From positions 1 through 64,000 of the forward strand of contig WJMF01000075.1 of NCBI GenBank assembly GCA_014728085.1: DNA of 64,000 nt. The letters run 5' to 3'. The notes beneath the pieces were generated by a model. The model was not told the DNA's origin, did not search any database, and was given only the letters and a program-made list of their open reading frames with translations. Positions 8,748-17,930 of this stretch are shown here, piece after piece (the stretch's first letter is position 1; the number at the start of each line of letters is the position of its first letter). Both the position numbers and the translations under genes were made by a program. The DNA is from Candidatus Zhuqueibacterota bacterium. Its GTDB lineage: Bacteria; Zhuqueibacterota; Zhuqueibacteria; Residuimicrobiales; Oceaniaggregativiventaceae.

Positions 8748-9776
8748 ATGAAAACATTTCCCATTGATCATTCCCTTTTTCCCCATATAAAACCACGCCC
8801 CGCGAATGAAAAACGTCCGCTCTGGTCGGTGATGATTCCCTGCTGGAAAAATATGGAGTATCTTGAAAGTACGGTGAACAGCGTTCTGGAACAAAACATC
8901 AGCCCTGCAGAAATGCAAATCATGATATGTCGTGACGGTTATGAAAATGATCAATTTTACAGCTATATAGAAAACCTGCCCAAAGACCAGGTTGAAATCT
9001 TTGACCAGAAAAAGCATGTAGGTCATACCCGTAATTTCAACACCTGTCTGCGGCTGGCCAGAGGGCATTTGGTTCACCTTTTACACGCTGACGACCAGGT
9101 ACAGCCGGGATTTTACAGCAAACTGACCAAAACATTCAACGACCATCCGCAAGTTGATGCGGCATTTACCCGCTTTATCTATATAGAGCCTGATGATCAT
9201 TGGCATGCTTTATCCGGAATCGAAATGCGCAAACCCGGTGTCTTTACAAAATTTTTGGATCAAATCGCCATTCGTAACTTTTTAATCGCATCTGCCTTTG
9301 TGGTAAAACGATGCGTATATGAAAATGTAGGCGGATTTTGCGAACAAATCCGTTCCTATGAAGATTGGGAAATGTGGAAACGTATCGGCCTTGTCTCAAC
9401 CGTTTGGTACGAGCCTGAACCGTTAACGCTTTACCGCATACACGCGGAATCCTATGGTAATTATAACCGCGAAAAACTCTATATTATTGAAGGTATTGAA
9501 AAAGGCATAAAAATTTCTCAGCTCTATTTTCCCCAAAATCGGGTAAAACAGTGGAGCCGAGGGGCAAAGCTAATGGCTTCGCGGCTTGCTGTTAAACTCG
9601 GCCGGCATTATGTCAAGCATAAACAATTCCTGCTATCAACACGATATATGGCCAAGGCTGTAAAGCTGAATAGAAAACCGGAAATCATCGGACATTTGTA
9701 TCGATATGGCAAGGATATTATTCGGTACGTTCCCTTCTATCCCTTTCAAAAAAAACAACAAGAATTCAAGTGGTAA
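8748..9776 (+). CDS. Glycosyltransferase family 2
   Basis: 342 residues. A GT-A fold is indicated by 'WSVMIPCWKNMEYLESTVNS' at the N-terminus, 'MICRDGYEN' and the metal-binding acidic motif in 'LLHADDQVQPGFY' near residue 115. The 'EDWEMWKRIG' segment near residue 205 is the usual acceptor-side ED motif. It should transfer a nucleotide-activated sugar to the growing lipid-linked chain on the cytoplasmic face. An AGGAG ribosome binding site precedes the ATG. The end overlaps the next gene by 7 bp. Confidence 0.85.
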   Translation: MKTFPIDHSLFPHIKPRPANEKRPLWSVMIPCWKNMEYLESTVNSVLEQNISPAEMQIMICRDGYENDQFYSYIENLPKDQVEIFDQKKHVGHTRNFNTCLRLARGHLVHLLHADDQVQPGFYSKLTKTFNDHPQVDAAFTRFIYIEPDDHWHALSGIEMRKPGVFTKFLDQIAIRNFLIASAFVVKRCVYENVGGFCEQIRSYEDWEMWKRIGLVSTVWYEPEPLTLYRIHAESYGNYNREKLYIIEGIEKGIKISQLYFPQNRVKQWSRGAKLMASRLAVKLGRHYVKHKQFLLSTRYMAKAVKLNRKPEIIGHLYRYGKDIIRYVPFYPFQKKQQEFKW

Positions 9777-10915
9777 TCACCATTGCACATGCCTTTTTCG
9801 GCGAGGGCGCGGTATCCGCAAGAGCACGAATAGAAGCGCGCCTGTTTTTGCAGATGGGGTATCGGGTTACCATACTCACCACCACCCTGAGAGGTTTAAA
9901 ACAATTCCAAAACGATCCGCTCCGTCGGGCTCATATCGTCACCCTGCACCCCCTGTCGCTGCATCGCTGTGTCCGCAAAAGCGCCAGAGAACTCACCTTC
10001 GCTTTTAAGTGTTATAACTATCTCAAAAGGTACATCGAGCCCGGCGATATCGACTTTATTATTTATCATCCAGCTGTAATCGCTCTTTTTGTCGAGCGGT
10101 TTTGCAAAAAACACAAGTTGATTTCGATTTTTGTGGCGCATTCACTGACTGAGGAAATGATTAGATACAAAGTCAATTCCCTCGATTTTCTTACCACGCT
10201 GGTTTATCGGCTGAGCGAAAAGAAAGCAATTCAAAATGCCGATTTTGTCGTCGCAATCTCCAACTATATGCGAAAGGGCCTTCAAAGCATAAGAAAAAAA
10301 AATAGTGGCATTGTTGATTTACCCAATGGCATCGATTTGAGCCGTTTCACACGAAAATGGGACAAAGAACGATCTATTGACATTTTATACGCGGGACGAC
10401 TTGCCAAAGAAAAAGGAGTCGACATCCTTTTTGAGGCGCTTGGCCTGATACCGCTAAAACCCTATACCTGCATACTCGGAGAAGGGCCGGAAAAGAAACG
10501 CCTGCAGGCGCTTGCCAAAAAACATCATCTGGTTAATGTGAAATTTACAGGACATATTTCTCATGATCAAATTCATACCTGGATGTGGCAGGCAAAGTTG
10601 ATCGTGGTGCCATCATGGTGTGAGCCGCAGGGCATCGTCCTGCTGGAAAGTATGAGCAGCGGCGCTACTGTCGTCGGGTCGGACTCGGGCGCCATTCCCG
10701 AATGTGTCCGGCATAAAAAAAACGGCTGGCTGTTTCCAGTCGGCGATAGCCGTAAACTGGCCAGCACAATACATCTCTTGCTCCAAAATCCGAAAGAAAG
10801 AATCAAGCTGAGCCGAAAGGCCTGCAAAACAGCAAAAGAATGGGACAATAATCATTTCAATAGTGCTTTTAAAAAATTTATATCCGGCATAAATCGAACA
10901 ACACCCCGCTCATGA
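9770..10915 (+). CDS. Glycosyltransferase family 4
   Basis: 381 residues, GTG start overlapping the preceding gene. GT-B retaining glycosyltransferase: 'ILYAGRLAKEKGVDILFEAL' opens the C-terminal nucleotide-binding domain, and 'PSWCEPQGIVLLESMSSG' carries the EX7E catalytic/donor-binding motif. The N-terminal domain begins directly at 'VITIAHAFFGEGAVSARARIEA', so no earlier start is needed. Confidence 0.87.
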   Translation: MVITIAHAFFGEGAVSARARIEARLFLQMGYRVTILTTTLRGLKQFQNDPLRRAHIVTLHPLSLHRCVRKSARELTFAFKCYNYLKRYIEPGDIDFIIYHPAVIALFVERFCKKHKLISIFVAHSLTEEMIRYKVNSLDFLTTLVYRLSEKKAIQNADFVVAISNYMRKGLQSIRKKNSGIVDLPNGIDLSRFTRKWDKERSIDILYAGRLAKEKGVDILFEALGLIPLKPYTCILGEGPEKKRLQALAKKHHLVNVKFTGHISHDQIHTWMWQAKLIVVPSWCEPQGIVLLESMSSGATVVGSDSGAIPECVRHKKNGWLFPVGDSRKLASTIHLLLQNPKERIKLSRKACKTAKEWDNNHFNSAFKKFISGINRTTPRS

Positions 10916-12009
10916 AACTCACAAGACTGCAAAAAACCGATGAAATCTCTGACTGTCGCCAATACTGGGATCAAATTTGGAGTCAACAGGAATCAACCAC
11001 CATTAATGATGATTTTGACTGGATTTTATTGCTGTATAAACATTTTGGCCACATCAGGGACAATGCCTTTTATGTTTTGCGCGACCAAAACAGCGTATTG
11101 GCTTTGTTGCCGCTGATACAAAGAAGATTGTACTGCAGGAAAATCATTCCCTACAAACAACTGACTCACATTGGTACCATCAGCGGTGTGACCGATTTTT
11201 GTTCTCTATATCGACATCCGGATACGAGTGGCTTGACCCCTGCATTAAAAAAAGTTTTTAAACCATACCAGCAAATTCAACTCAAGTTTATACTGCCGTC
11301 CGTTTTGAATAAATTATCAGAAAATCTGCTTGCATTGTCCCACTATAAAATAAAAATCCTGCAATGCACAAAAAACCTCTACATCGATTTGAATACAAAC
11401 AGAGATTGGCAAGCCTACTTTTACCAATTGAGCAAAAACACCCGTCGGGAACTGACAAAGCGCTTTAACAAGCTGGAAAAAACGCAATGGCACATAAGCA
11501 ATAACGGAATTCATAAAACCTCTGATCTGGTAGATATTATCAAATCCATTCATACCCGTCGTCAACATCATTTGAACAGACAAAGCCTGTTTGAGGATAA
11601 AAAATTTATTTCATATTTTATCGACCTGATCGACTGTTTTGGCCGCAAAAATGCCCTGGATTATTCTCTTTTATATATTCGGGAAAAACCGGTCTCCTTT
11701 ACACTGGGATTCAAACACCAGCAGGTTTATTATCATTGGCTTATCGGGTTTGATCCAAAATATGAGACATTTTCTCCCAACAAACTTCACCACATGTATC
11801 TGATTCAAAGAATGATGAAAGAAAACATGGCACAATTTAATTTCATGCGCGGCGATTCGCCTTATAAATTCAAATGGACCAAAACGTTTCAGCCGCTTTA
11901 CGAAATCAAATTATGGAACCGGTCAACGCTGTATAAACGTATATTTACCTATGTCAAAACGATCAGAACAGATGCAACCTCTCATTTCGGTAATCATACC
12001 AACGTATAA
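10912..12009 (+). CDS. GNAT/FemAB-like acyltransferase (GNAT_6 type)
   Basis: 365 residues. The pattern of an N-terminal 'YWDQIW' region, a central 'KNTRRELTKRFNKLEK' basic helix and a C-terminal 'FNFMRGDSPYKFKW' segment is that of the Acetyltransf_6/CelD-like family found in exopolysaccharide clusters. It probably acylates a sugar amino or hydroxyl group using acyl-CoA or an aminoacyl donor; the substrate is not evident. Start overlaps the preceding stop (ATGA). Confidence 0.7.
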   Translation: MKLTRLQKTDEISDCRQYWDQIWSQQESTTINDDFDWILLLYKHFGHIRDNAFYVLRDQNSVLALLPLIQRRLYCRKIIPYKQLTHIGTISGVTDFCSLYRHPDTSGLTPALKKVFKPYQQIQLKFILPSVLNKLSENLLALSHYKIKILQCTKNLYIDLNTNRDWQAYFYQLSKNTRRELTKRFNKLEKTQWHISNNGIHKTSDLVDIIKSIHTRRQHHLNRQSLFEDKKFISYFIDLIDCFGRKNALDYSLLYIREKPVSFTLGFKHQQVYYHWLIGFDPKYETFSPNKLHHMYLIQRMMKENMAQFNFMRGDSPYKFKWTKTFQPLYEIKLWNRSTLYKRIFTYVKTIRTDATSHFGNHTNV

Positions 12010-12913
12010 TCGACGCGTCAAGGTTGTTCGCGCGGTAAATAGTTTGTTGCAACAAACCTATCACCCCATTGAAATCATAGTTGTAGACGATGGCTCCAGC
12101 GACGGAACGGTATCACATTTACAAAAAAGCTTTGGAAAACGACTCAAACTACTGGCTCTGCCCCACAGCGGTCATCCGAACAGGGCGCGTAATGCCGGCA
12201 TTAACGCGGCAACCGGTGACTATATCGCTTTTCTGGATTCCGACGATTGCTACCTGCCGGAAAAACTGGAAAAACAGATCCGTTTTTTACAGCGTCATCC
12301 TCGATACGATCTGGTTTACTGCGACATGAAAATGGTAAACGACACGGGTGACCTGATCGCCGATTCCTGGTTTGAGGACAGAGATCGAATGAGGCAGGGA
12401 AATATTTTTAAATTTAATCTGTTTTTATTCGATGGTAACAACAGCGGATTTGAGATCTACCTGAATTGGTTGTTGATCCCGAAATGGATACTAAATGATA
12501 TTGGAGGTTTATCAATTGAATTTAATTTTTTGGAAGACTGGGAATTCACCCTGAGATTATCAGCCCGCTATTCAATCGGTTGCATCAAAAAGAGTCTGGT
12601 GGTTGCTGAACGCAGAGCCGGTGACAATTATGCCAACCAATACAGTCAGAGCTATATCTCTGATCCGGCACGTTATGCCGTGCCCATCCTGCAAGCTCTA
12701 AAACAAAAACAATTGCAGCAGCACTCAGAACTTTTACAAAAAGCTATCAGGCACTATTATCTATTGTCGATCAAAAGGCAGTTCGCCTGTGGAACGGTGC
12801 GCAAAGGCTGCTCATACTGGTTGAGATTGTTTCAAACATCGCCGGATTTTGTTCTGTTGATCAACTCCATTCCAACAGCCATAAAAGGCATATTACAAAG
12901 GTATTTAAGATGA
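11972..12913 (+). CDS. Glycosyltransferase family 2
   Basis: 313 residues from the ATG at 11972, which gives the usual GT2 beginning 'MQPLISVIIPTYNRR'. A start at 11951 would add seven residues. 'IVVDDGSSDGT' and 'FLDSDDCYLPEKLE' supply the donor- and metal-binding aspartates. 'FLEDWEFTLRLS' is the acceptor-region motif. It overlaps the acyltransferase gene by 38 bp, so the two are probably translationally coupled. It ends in an ATGA overlap with the membrane protein gene. Confidence 0.87.
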   Translation: MQPLISVIIPTYNRRVKVVRAVNSLLQQTYHPIEIIVVDDGSSDGTVSHLQKSFGKRLKLLALPHSGHPNRARNAGINAATGDYIAFLDSDDCYLPEKLEKQIRFLQRHPRYDLVYCDMKMVNDTGDLIADSWFEDRDRMRQGNIFKFNLFLFDGNNSGFEIYLNWLLIPKWILNDIGGLSIEFNFLEDWEFTLRLSARYSIGCIKKSLVVAERRAGDNYANQYSQSYISDPARYAVPILQALKQKQLQQHSELLQKAIRHYYLLSIKRQFACGTVRKGCSYWLRLFQTSPDFVLLINSIPTAIKGILQRYLR

Positions 12914-13974
12914 GTCGCCCGTTTTTCTCAAATTTGATCACACGACAGAATATGATTCTCATTTTTCTGGTTCTTGTTCTCACCCTGGCTCAGTTTAGAA
13001 TTATTTATCGTCTGAACGGTGGACGCAACAAAATAGAGGGATTCGGATACAATGAAAAAAATCTGCTTAATCGCGAAACAAATATTCAGGCATGGATGAA
13101 CCGGATTCTGGCACCTGTCTTGGTTCTGGGATTTTCTAAAATGAGCGGTCTTGCCTGGCATTCAAGTCATTTATTTTTATCCGTACTACTGCTCTTTCTG
13201 CTTAATATTATGCTATTCTATTATTGTCTTAAACTTTGTCGCTCGCCCGGAACAGCAGCATGTATACTATTGAGTTATCTTCTGGCCTTTCTTTTGCTGC
13301 AGCATTATTATATTTTCTTGTGGGATTATATAGACATTATTATCATGTCAGCATTTGTTTTTGGCATACTCGGTCAATTTCCGCTTTATTATTTTATCAT
13401 CCTGTTTTTTATTGCCCTGTTCAACCGCGAGTCTTCGCTTTTTATCGTCTTTTTTCTATTTATACAATCCTTCCAACTTAAACCAAACTTGAAATTGATT
13501 TCAAAAAAACACCTTTTCGTTTCTCTGTCGCTTTTTCTGATCAACTCGGTCTATATAAAAGCCATGCGAATGTTGCTCTACAACGGACCGGAAAGAAAGG
13601 ACGTCTACACCGGTCTTCCGGGGATACTGGGAAATGAGAATCATCTTATGTTTAATTTAAAATACTTTTTATACAACTTTTATTATTTTTTTACCAAACT
13701 TGGACCGGACTTTAATGTTGTTATCAGCGCATTTATTGTGTTTATGGTGGCATTTATAATCTTTTGTCTGATACACGGTCCCCCGCCATTACAACGGGCA
13801 GCATTACTTTTGGCTGCAATGGTATTTTCGATTTTTGTTTCCGGCTTGATTATGGAAACCCGAATGTGGCTGATGACTTTGCCCTTTGTATGTTTGATGA
13901 TCGCCTATATACAATCCGACCATGAATTATTAAACAAAATTACATTAATAAAATTTATCTCTCCGAAAAATTGA
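12910..13974 (+). CDS. Polytopic membrane protein of unknown function
   Basis: 354 residues with about nine to ten hydrophobic segments and a C-terminal cytoplasmic tail. The 'LFNRESSLFIVFFLF' segment in the middle recurs in uncharacterised inner-membrane proteins of polysaccharide clusters. It lacks the HN-containing C-terminal motif of Wzy/WaaL ligases, so polymerase activity cannot be claimed. GT-C-like or EpsG-like functions are possible. ATGA overlap with the upstream glycosyltransferase gene. Confidence 0.65.
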   Translation: MSRPFFSNLITRQNMILIFLVLVLTLAQFRIIYRLNGGRNKIEGFGYNEKNLLNRETNIQAWMNRILAPVLVLGFSKMSGLAWHSSHLFLSVLLLFLLNIMLFYYCLKLCRSPGTAACILLSYLLAFLLLQHYYIFLWDYIDIIIMSAFVFGILGQFPLYYFIILFFIALFNRESSLFIVFFLFIQSFQLKPNLKLISKKHLFVSLSLFLINSVYIKAMRMLLYNGPERKDVYTGLPGILGNENHLMFNLKYFLYNFYYFFTKLGPDFNVVISAFIVFMVAFIIFCLIHGPPPLQRAALLLAAMVFSIFVSGLIMETRMWLMTLPFVCLMIAYIQSDHELLNKITLIKFISPKN

Positions 13975-14044
13975 ACAAAGGAATCAAACAAAATGCATCG
14001 CGATGTTCTCGACAAATTTTGTTGATTAACAGGTGTTAACCCAT

Positions 14045-15058
14045 ATGCGGTATTGCTGTATCAGTATAGATGTGGAATGCGACAAGGGACCGAACTGGCT
14101 CATCAAAAAACCAATGCAGTTTACCTCTGTTCACCATACCATTCCGGATTATTTGCAGCCCTGTCTGCAGGCAGCAGGTGCCAAAGCAACCTATTTGCTG
14201 AGTCCGGAAGTATTAAACGATCCAAAAAATATTAAAATTCTGTCAACGGTGAGGCAGCAAGGCGCAGAACTGGGAACCCATTTACACAGCGAATTTGTTC
14301 CGCCATTTGATAATACCGGGGCAAACAAAACGCAGCGAATGCAAAATGAATACCCGCGCCACATTGAAGAAAAAAAAATAGTCAATCTAACCGAACGGTT
14401 TAAAACAGTCTTCAATTTTTCTCCCACTGCATTTCGCGCCGGGCGGTTTGGGCTGAGCAATCACACCCTGACCATATTGCAAAAATATGATTATTGCGTA
14501 GATTCTTCCGTCGCCCCTTTTTCATCCTGGAAGAATGAAATCGATTTTTTTGGTGCACCTACCCAGCCCTACTTTCCCGATCAACACAATTTCAGGCAAA
14601 AGGGTGATATGCACATCGTGGAAATACCGGTGACAATCGGAGCATGCTGGTGGGAATATATTCCACCTGCACTGTTTCGAGTTCTGCCGCCCACTTGCCT
14701 GTTTTGGGGAGTCTTACGAAAACATCTGTTTCTGAATGGCAAGTTCACCCCTGTCTGGCTACGGCCGACGTTTGCCACAACCAGGCAAATGAAAAAGCTG
14801 GAAAAAAGGGAAAGCAGAAAAGTATCGGATGTCTTTTTGAACATGATGTTTCACAGCGTTGAATTTAGCGCCGGCAACTCTCCCTATGCGCAGAGCCGGG
14901 AAAAAGTGAATGATTTCAAAAGAGAACTGGAAACAACTCTAAATCATTTAAAAATAATGGGTTATAAGTTTGTTACCCTCACGGAAGCTGCCAAAATTTT
15001 CAGGAAAAGATATGAACATTCTACACATCATAGGATCCGGACACCTGGGCGGAGCTGA
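14045..15058 (+). CDS. Polysaccharide deacetylase-like protein (WalW type)
   Basis: 337 residues. The N-terminus 'RYCCISIDVECDKGPNW' has the acidic motif of NodB-homology deacetylases, 'GTHLHSEFVPPF' (about residues 78-89) provides the paired histidines for a metal, and 'AFRAGRFGLS' plus 'DSSVAPFSSW' follow in the order seen in WalW-like proteins. It could de-N-acetylate a chain sugar, although members of this branch are scarcely characterised. The ATG at 14045 is preferred to a GTG at 14033 because an AGG lies at a better distance. The 3' end overlaps the next gene by 47 bp. Confidence 0.7.
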   Translation: MRYCCISIDVECDKGPNWLIKKPMQFTSVHHTIPDYLQPCLQAAGAKATYLLSPEVLNDPKNIKILSTVRQQGAELGTHLHSEFVPPFDNTGANKTQRMQNEYPRHIEEKKIVNLTERFKTVFNFSPTAFRAGRFGLSNHTLTILQKYDYCVDSSVAPFSSWKNEIDFFGAPTQPYFPDQHNFRQKGDMHIVEIPVTIGACWWEYIPPALFRVLPPTCLFWGVLRKHLFLNGKFTPVWLRPTFATTRQMKKLEKRESRKVSDVFLNMMFHSVEFSAGNSPYAQSREKVNDFKRELETTLNHLKIMGYKFVTLTEAAKIFRKRYEHSTHHRIRTPGRS

Positions 15059-16145
15059 AACGTTTGTACATCAGTTTGTGTCGGTTTATCAGAAAAAAAA
15101 TCCAGAGCACAAATCAGCGCTTTTCTACATTAAAAAAGAAGGTCATCTCTGTACAACCACAGTTGTTGATCAGTATGACGGCACTGCATACTCTTCCTTA
15201 TCCGGAATGAAACAGATTTTTCTTATCATGCAGCAATATGATCTAATTATCTTTCACGGTTTGTATCCCCGTTTCATGTCGATCTCCTTTTTTACAAATT
15301 GCCGGATAATTTATTTTATGCATGGTGCCCGGTCATTGAGAAAGTCGATAAAGCATGTTTCGTCACGAATGCTAAAGGCATCTTATTGGCCAAGCAAAAA
15401 AAGTATGCAGCGATTTTTTCGTCTTCTGTTTTTTCAATTTTTTCTGCAGAGCCGATGTAGATATGTTCTGGTACCCGGCAATTACTATAAACAGGTGACG
15501 GAAAAAAAATATAGAGTAAAATCAGGTAAAATCAAAATTTTATCACTGGGAATGGATTTGAATCGATTCTCAACAATGGATCGAAAGAAAACCAAAGTGA
15601 TTACCGGCAAAATTAATGTCGGTTGCGTGGCCTCGTTTAGAAAAGTGAAACGAATCGATCGCCTGATCCGTGCTATCGGGTATCTCGATGAGCATGAAAA
15701 GGCCAACCTCACCGTAAGACTTGTCGGCAGCGGAGAAGAGGAAAACCATTTGCGTCATTTAACCCGGCAACTGGGACTTGAAGAACAGATAAAATTCATA
15801 GCAGCAAGCGAAAACCTGTCAACAATATACTCACAAATGGATTTATTCGTACTGCCGTCGGAATCGGAAAGTTTTTCGCTGGTACTTTTGGAAGCCATGT
15901 ATTTTTCGATACCCAGTATCGTTTTTTCGGGTTCCGGTGGTGCTGAAGAACTGGTTAATAAGACCGGCTGCGGCATGGTGGTGGATAACGAAAAACAGCT
16001 GGCTCGTGTATTTTCAAATCTGATTAAAAATCCAGTGCTAATCTCCACATTGAACGGAAAAAGCAGAAAGATTGTCGAGCAAAATTATACCATTGAAGCG
16101 GTGGTAGAGAACTTTTTGCACTTGATCAAAGAGGAAAGTACTTGA
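15012..16145 (+). CDS. Glycosyltransferase family 4
   Basis: 377 residues starting 'MNILHIIGSGHLGGAETF', the classical GT4 opening. The start codon has AGGA 6 bp upstream, and the longer in-frame ORF back to 14970 is inside the deacetylase-like gene. 'GCVASFRKVKRIDRLIRAI' and 'PSESESFSLVLLEAMYF' are the donor-binding helix and EX7E motif. A basic insertion at about 100-150 ('KSIKHVSSRMLKASYWPSKK') may contact membrane or lipid acceptor. Confidence 0.87.
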   Translation: MNILHIIGSGHLGGAETFVHQFVSVYQKKNPEHKSALFYIKKEGHLCTTTVVDQYDGTAYSSLSGMKQIFLIMQQYDLIIFHGLYPRFMSISFFTNCRIIYFMHGARSLRKSIKHVSSRMLKASYWPSKKSMQRFFRLLFFQFFLQSRCRYVLVPGNYYKQVTEKKYRVKSGKIKILSLGMDLNRFSTMDRKKTKVITGKINVGCVASFRKVKRIDRLIRAIGYLDEHEKANLTVRLVGSGEEENHLRHLTRQLGLEEQIKFIAASENLSTIYSQMDLFVLPSESESFSLVLLEAMYFSIPSIVFSGSGGAEELVNKTGCGMVVDNEKQLARVFSNLIKNPVLISTLNGKSRKIVEQNYTIEAVVENFLHLIKEEST

Positions 16146-16789
16146 ACCGAAGCGACAATTTTAACCGTCCATGGTATCAATGGATCCGCCTGCTTATTCC
16201 TGAAGAATTGAGCGGAAAGCATTATCTCGACCTGGGAGGTGGTGCCGGTGAAATATCCCGATACGTTGCACAACGCGGGGCAAAAGTGACCTTTGTCGAT
16301 ATCGATCAGGCTAATGTAGACCATGCCCACTCTTTGGGATTTACAGCCAATAAACTCGACCTGAATACTTCCCTGGACAAACTGGGTAAATCGGTGTATG
16401 ATGGCGTTTTACTTTTAGACGTTATTGAACATATCTGGAAAGCGGAAAAATTGTTAAGCAATATCAATCATTTACTCTGTCCCGGCGGTTATCTTTTTTT
16501 GACCACACCCAACATCGCCCATATCAACAAACGTCTAAAAACACTGTTAAAAGGGACGCCACCATTTGACGAAGGTTATCACATTCGCTTTTTCACCATC
16601 CATTCTATTTACCAGCGTCTCGAAGATACACATTTTAAAATCGATTCAATCAATCATGCGACCTCCACATTTGGCAGTAACCACCTTAAAAAATTTATTG
16701 GCAAAGGACCCGGTAATTTGAATCTACCTGTTTGTTTACAAAATCTTTTGGTGCGGCATATTGCTCTTCGTGCAATCAAGATGATTTGA
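16142..16789 (+). CDS. SAM-dependent methyltransferase (UbiG/Methyltransf_23 type)
   Basis: 215 residues, TTG start with AGAGGA upstream and an overlap with the preceding stop. Motif I is 'YLDLGGGAGEISRYVA' (about 29-44), then 'VTFVDIDQANV' and 'GVLLLDVIEHIWKAEKLL'. This is a second methyltransferase of operon A, perhaps acting on a different sugar position from the product of the 8111 gene. Confidence 0.8.
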   Translation: MNRSDNFNRPWYQWIRLLIPEELSGKHYLDLGGGAGEISRYVAQRGAKVTFVDIDQANVDHAHSLGFTANKLDLNTSLDKLGKSVYDGVLLLDVIEHIWKAEKLLSNINHLLCPGGYLFLTTPNIAHINKRLKTLLKGTPPFDEGYHIRFFTIHSIYQRLEDTHFKIDSINHATSTFGSNHLKKFIGKGPGNLNLPVCLQNLLVRHIALRAIKMI

Positions 16790-16790
16790 T

Positions 16791-17930
16791 ATGAAATTTT
16801 GTTTTATAACAGAAAGCTGGCCTGATCCAAATGAACAACACATCTGCGGCTCAGCGGTTCAGGTTTTTTACCTGGCCCAGCGTTTAAAGCAGCGGGGTCA
16901 TGCGATTATGGTCATTGTAACAGCCGGCAAATTACCGCCACAAGAGGCCTGTTCACCCATTGAGTTTATAAGGGCAACCAAACACAAACACCTGTCCGGG
17001 CGCTTTAACAGCAAAAAAAACTTCAAAGTCATTAAAGCAGCCTGCGACTTTAAACCGGATTATGTTTATCAACGCGGCAAGTTGCCGGAAACCGTTATTG
17101 CCCAAAAAATAGCCAGGCAAAGCAAAGCGCGCTTTATCTGGGCCAGTAACTCGGACAAAAGCGGGGAACGCTGGAAATATTCAAGGTGTCAATTGCATAA
17201 AAAGTCTTTCAAGCACTTTCTGGGCCTGGTCGAAACGCTTTGGGCCGATATCCGTATTCAATCGGCTATAAAAAACGCCGGTCTTGTCCTGGCCCAGACA
17301 ACACATCAACAAAAACAATTGTTAAAAAATTATGGCATTCATGCCATACTATTTGGTTCAGGACACCCTATACCCTCTTATGCGGCAACAAAGGCAAATC
17401 AAATCCCTGTGGTTCTGTGGGTCGCCAACCTCACTCCGATCAAGCGTCCCTTGCTGTTCACCAAACTGGCGCAGCAAAGCACGCATTTGCGGGCAAAATT
17501 CGTCATGGTTGGTTACCCCAGAGAAAACAACTTGTCCGATCAAATCAGACAATACGATCAAAAAGTGGCCAATTTTGAGTATCTCGGCGGCCTCTCACTG
17601 GACAAAATCAACACTCTTATGAACAAAGCCGATATTTTTACAATGTCGTCAACTCATGAAGGTTTGGCCAATACCTTTATTCAGGCATGTCTAAACGCCC
17701 TGCCCACCATCAGTCTGGGACATGAACCGGAGAAATGGATTTCAAGACAGGGCCTGGGGGTGGTGGCTTTGGATTTTGAAGAATGGAAAGAAGCCGTGCA
17801 TCAGTTTATCAACGATAAAGACCGGCGGTATAAGGCCGGTCAAAATGCGTATGATTTTGCTGTCCGGCATTTTGATATCAACACTCTGGCGGACCAACTC
17901 GTGCAACTGCTCACCAACAAGCCAACATGA
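16791..17930 (+). CDS. Glycosyltransferase family 4, tandem paralogue 1
   Basis: 379 residues. Opens 'MKFCFITESWPDPNEQHICG'; the C-terminal half has 'VLWVANLTPIKRPLLFTKLA' and 'SSTHEGLANTFIQACLNALP', where the second part of the usual EX7E motif is replaced (Q-A-C). It shares architecture and many motifs with the next gene product ('NTFIQACL' against 'NVFIQAWL'), indicating tandem duplication and divergence. No clear ribosome binding site; the start lies 1 bp after the previous stop. Confidence 0.8.
   Translation: MKFCFITESWPDPNEQHICGSAVQVFYLAQRLKQRGHAIMVIVTAGKLPPQEACSPIEFIRATKHKHLSGRFNSKKNFKVIKAACDFKPDYVYQRGKLPETVIAQKIARQSKARFIWASNSDKSGERWKYSRCQLHKKSFKHFLGLVETLWADIRIQSAIKNAGLVLAQTTHQQKQLLKNYGIHAILFGSGHPIPSYAATKANQIPVVLWVANLTPIKRPLLFTKLAQQSTHLRAKFVMVGYPRENNLSDQIRQYDQKVANFEYLGGLSLDKINTLMNKADIFTMSSTHEGLANTFIQACLNALPTISLGHEPEKWISRQGLGVVALDFEEWKEAVHQFINDKDRRYKAGQNAYDFAVRHFDINTLADQLVQLLTNKPT

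Noticed and set aside
12910..13974. Calling the membrane protein a second Wzy polymerase of operon A
   Set aside because: The C-terminal HN/GG..G motif of Wzy_C is missing; only polytopic topology supports it.
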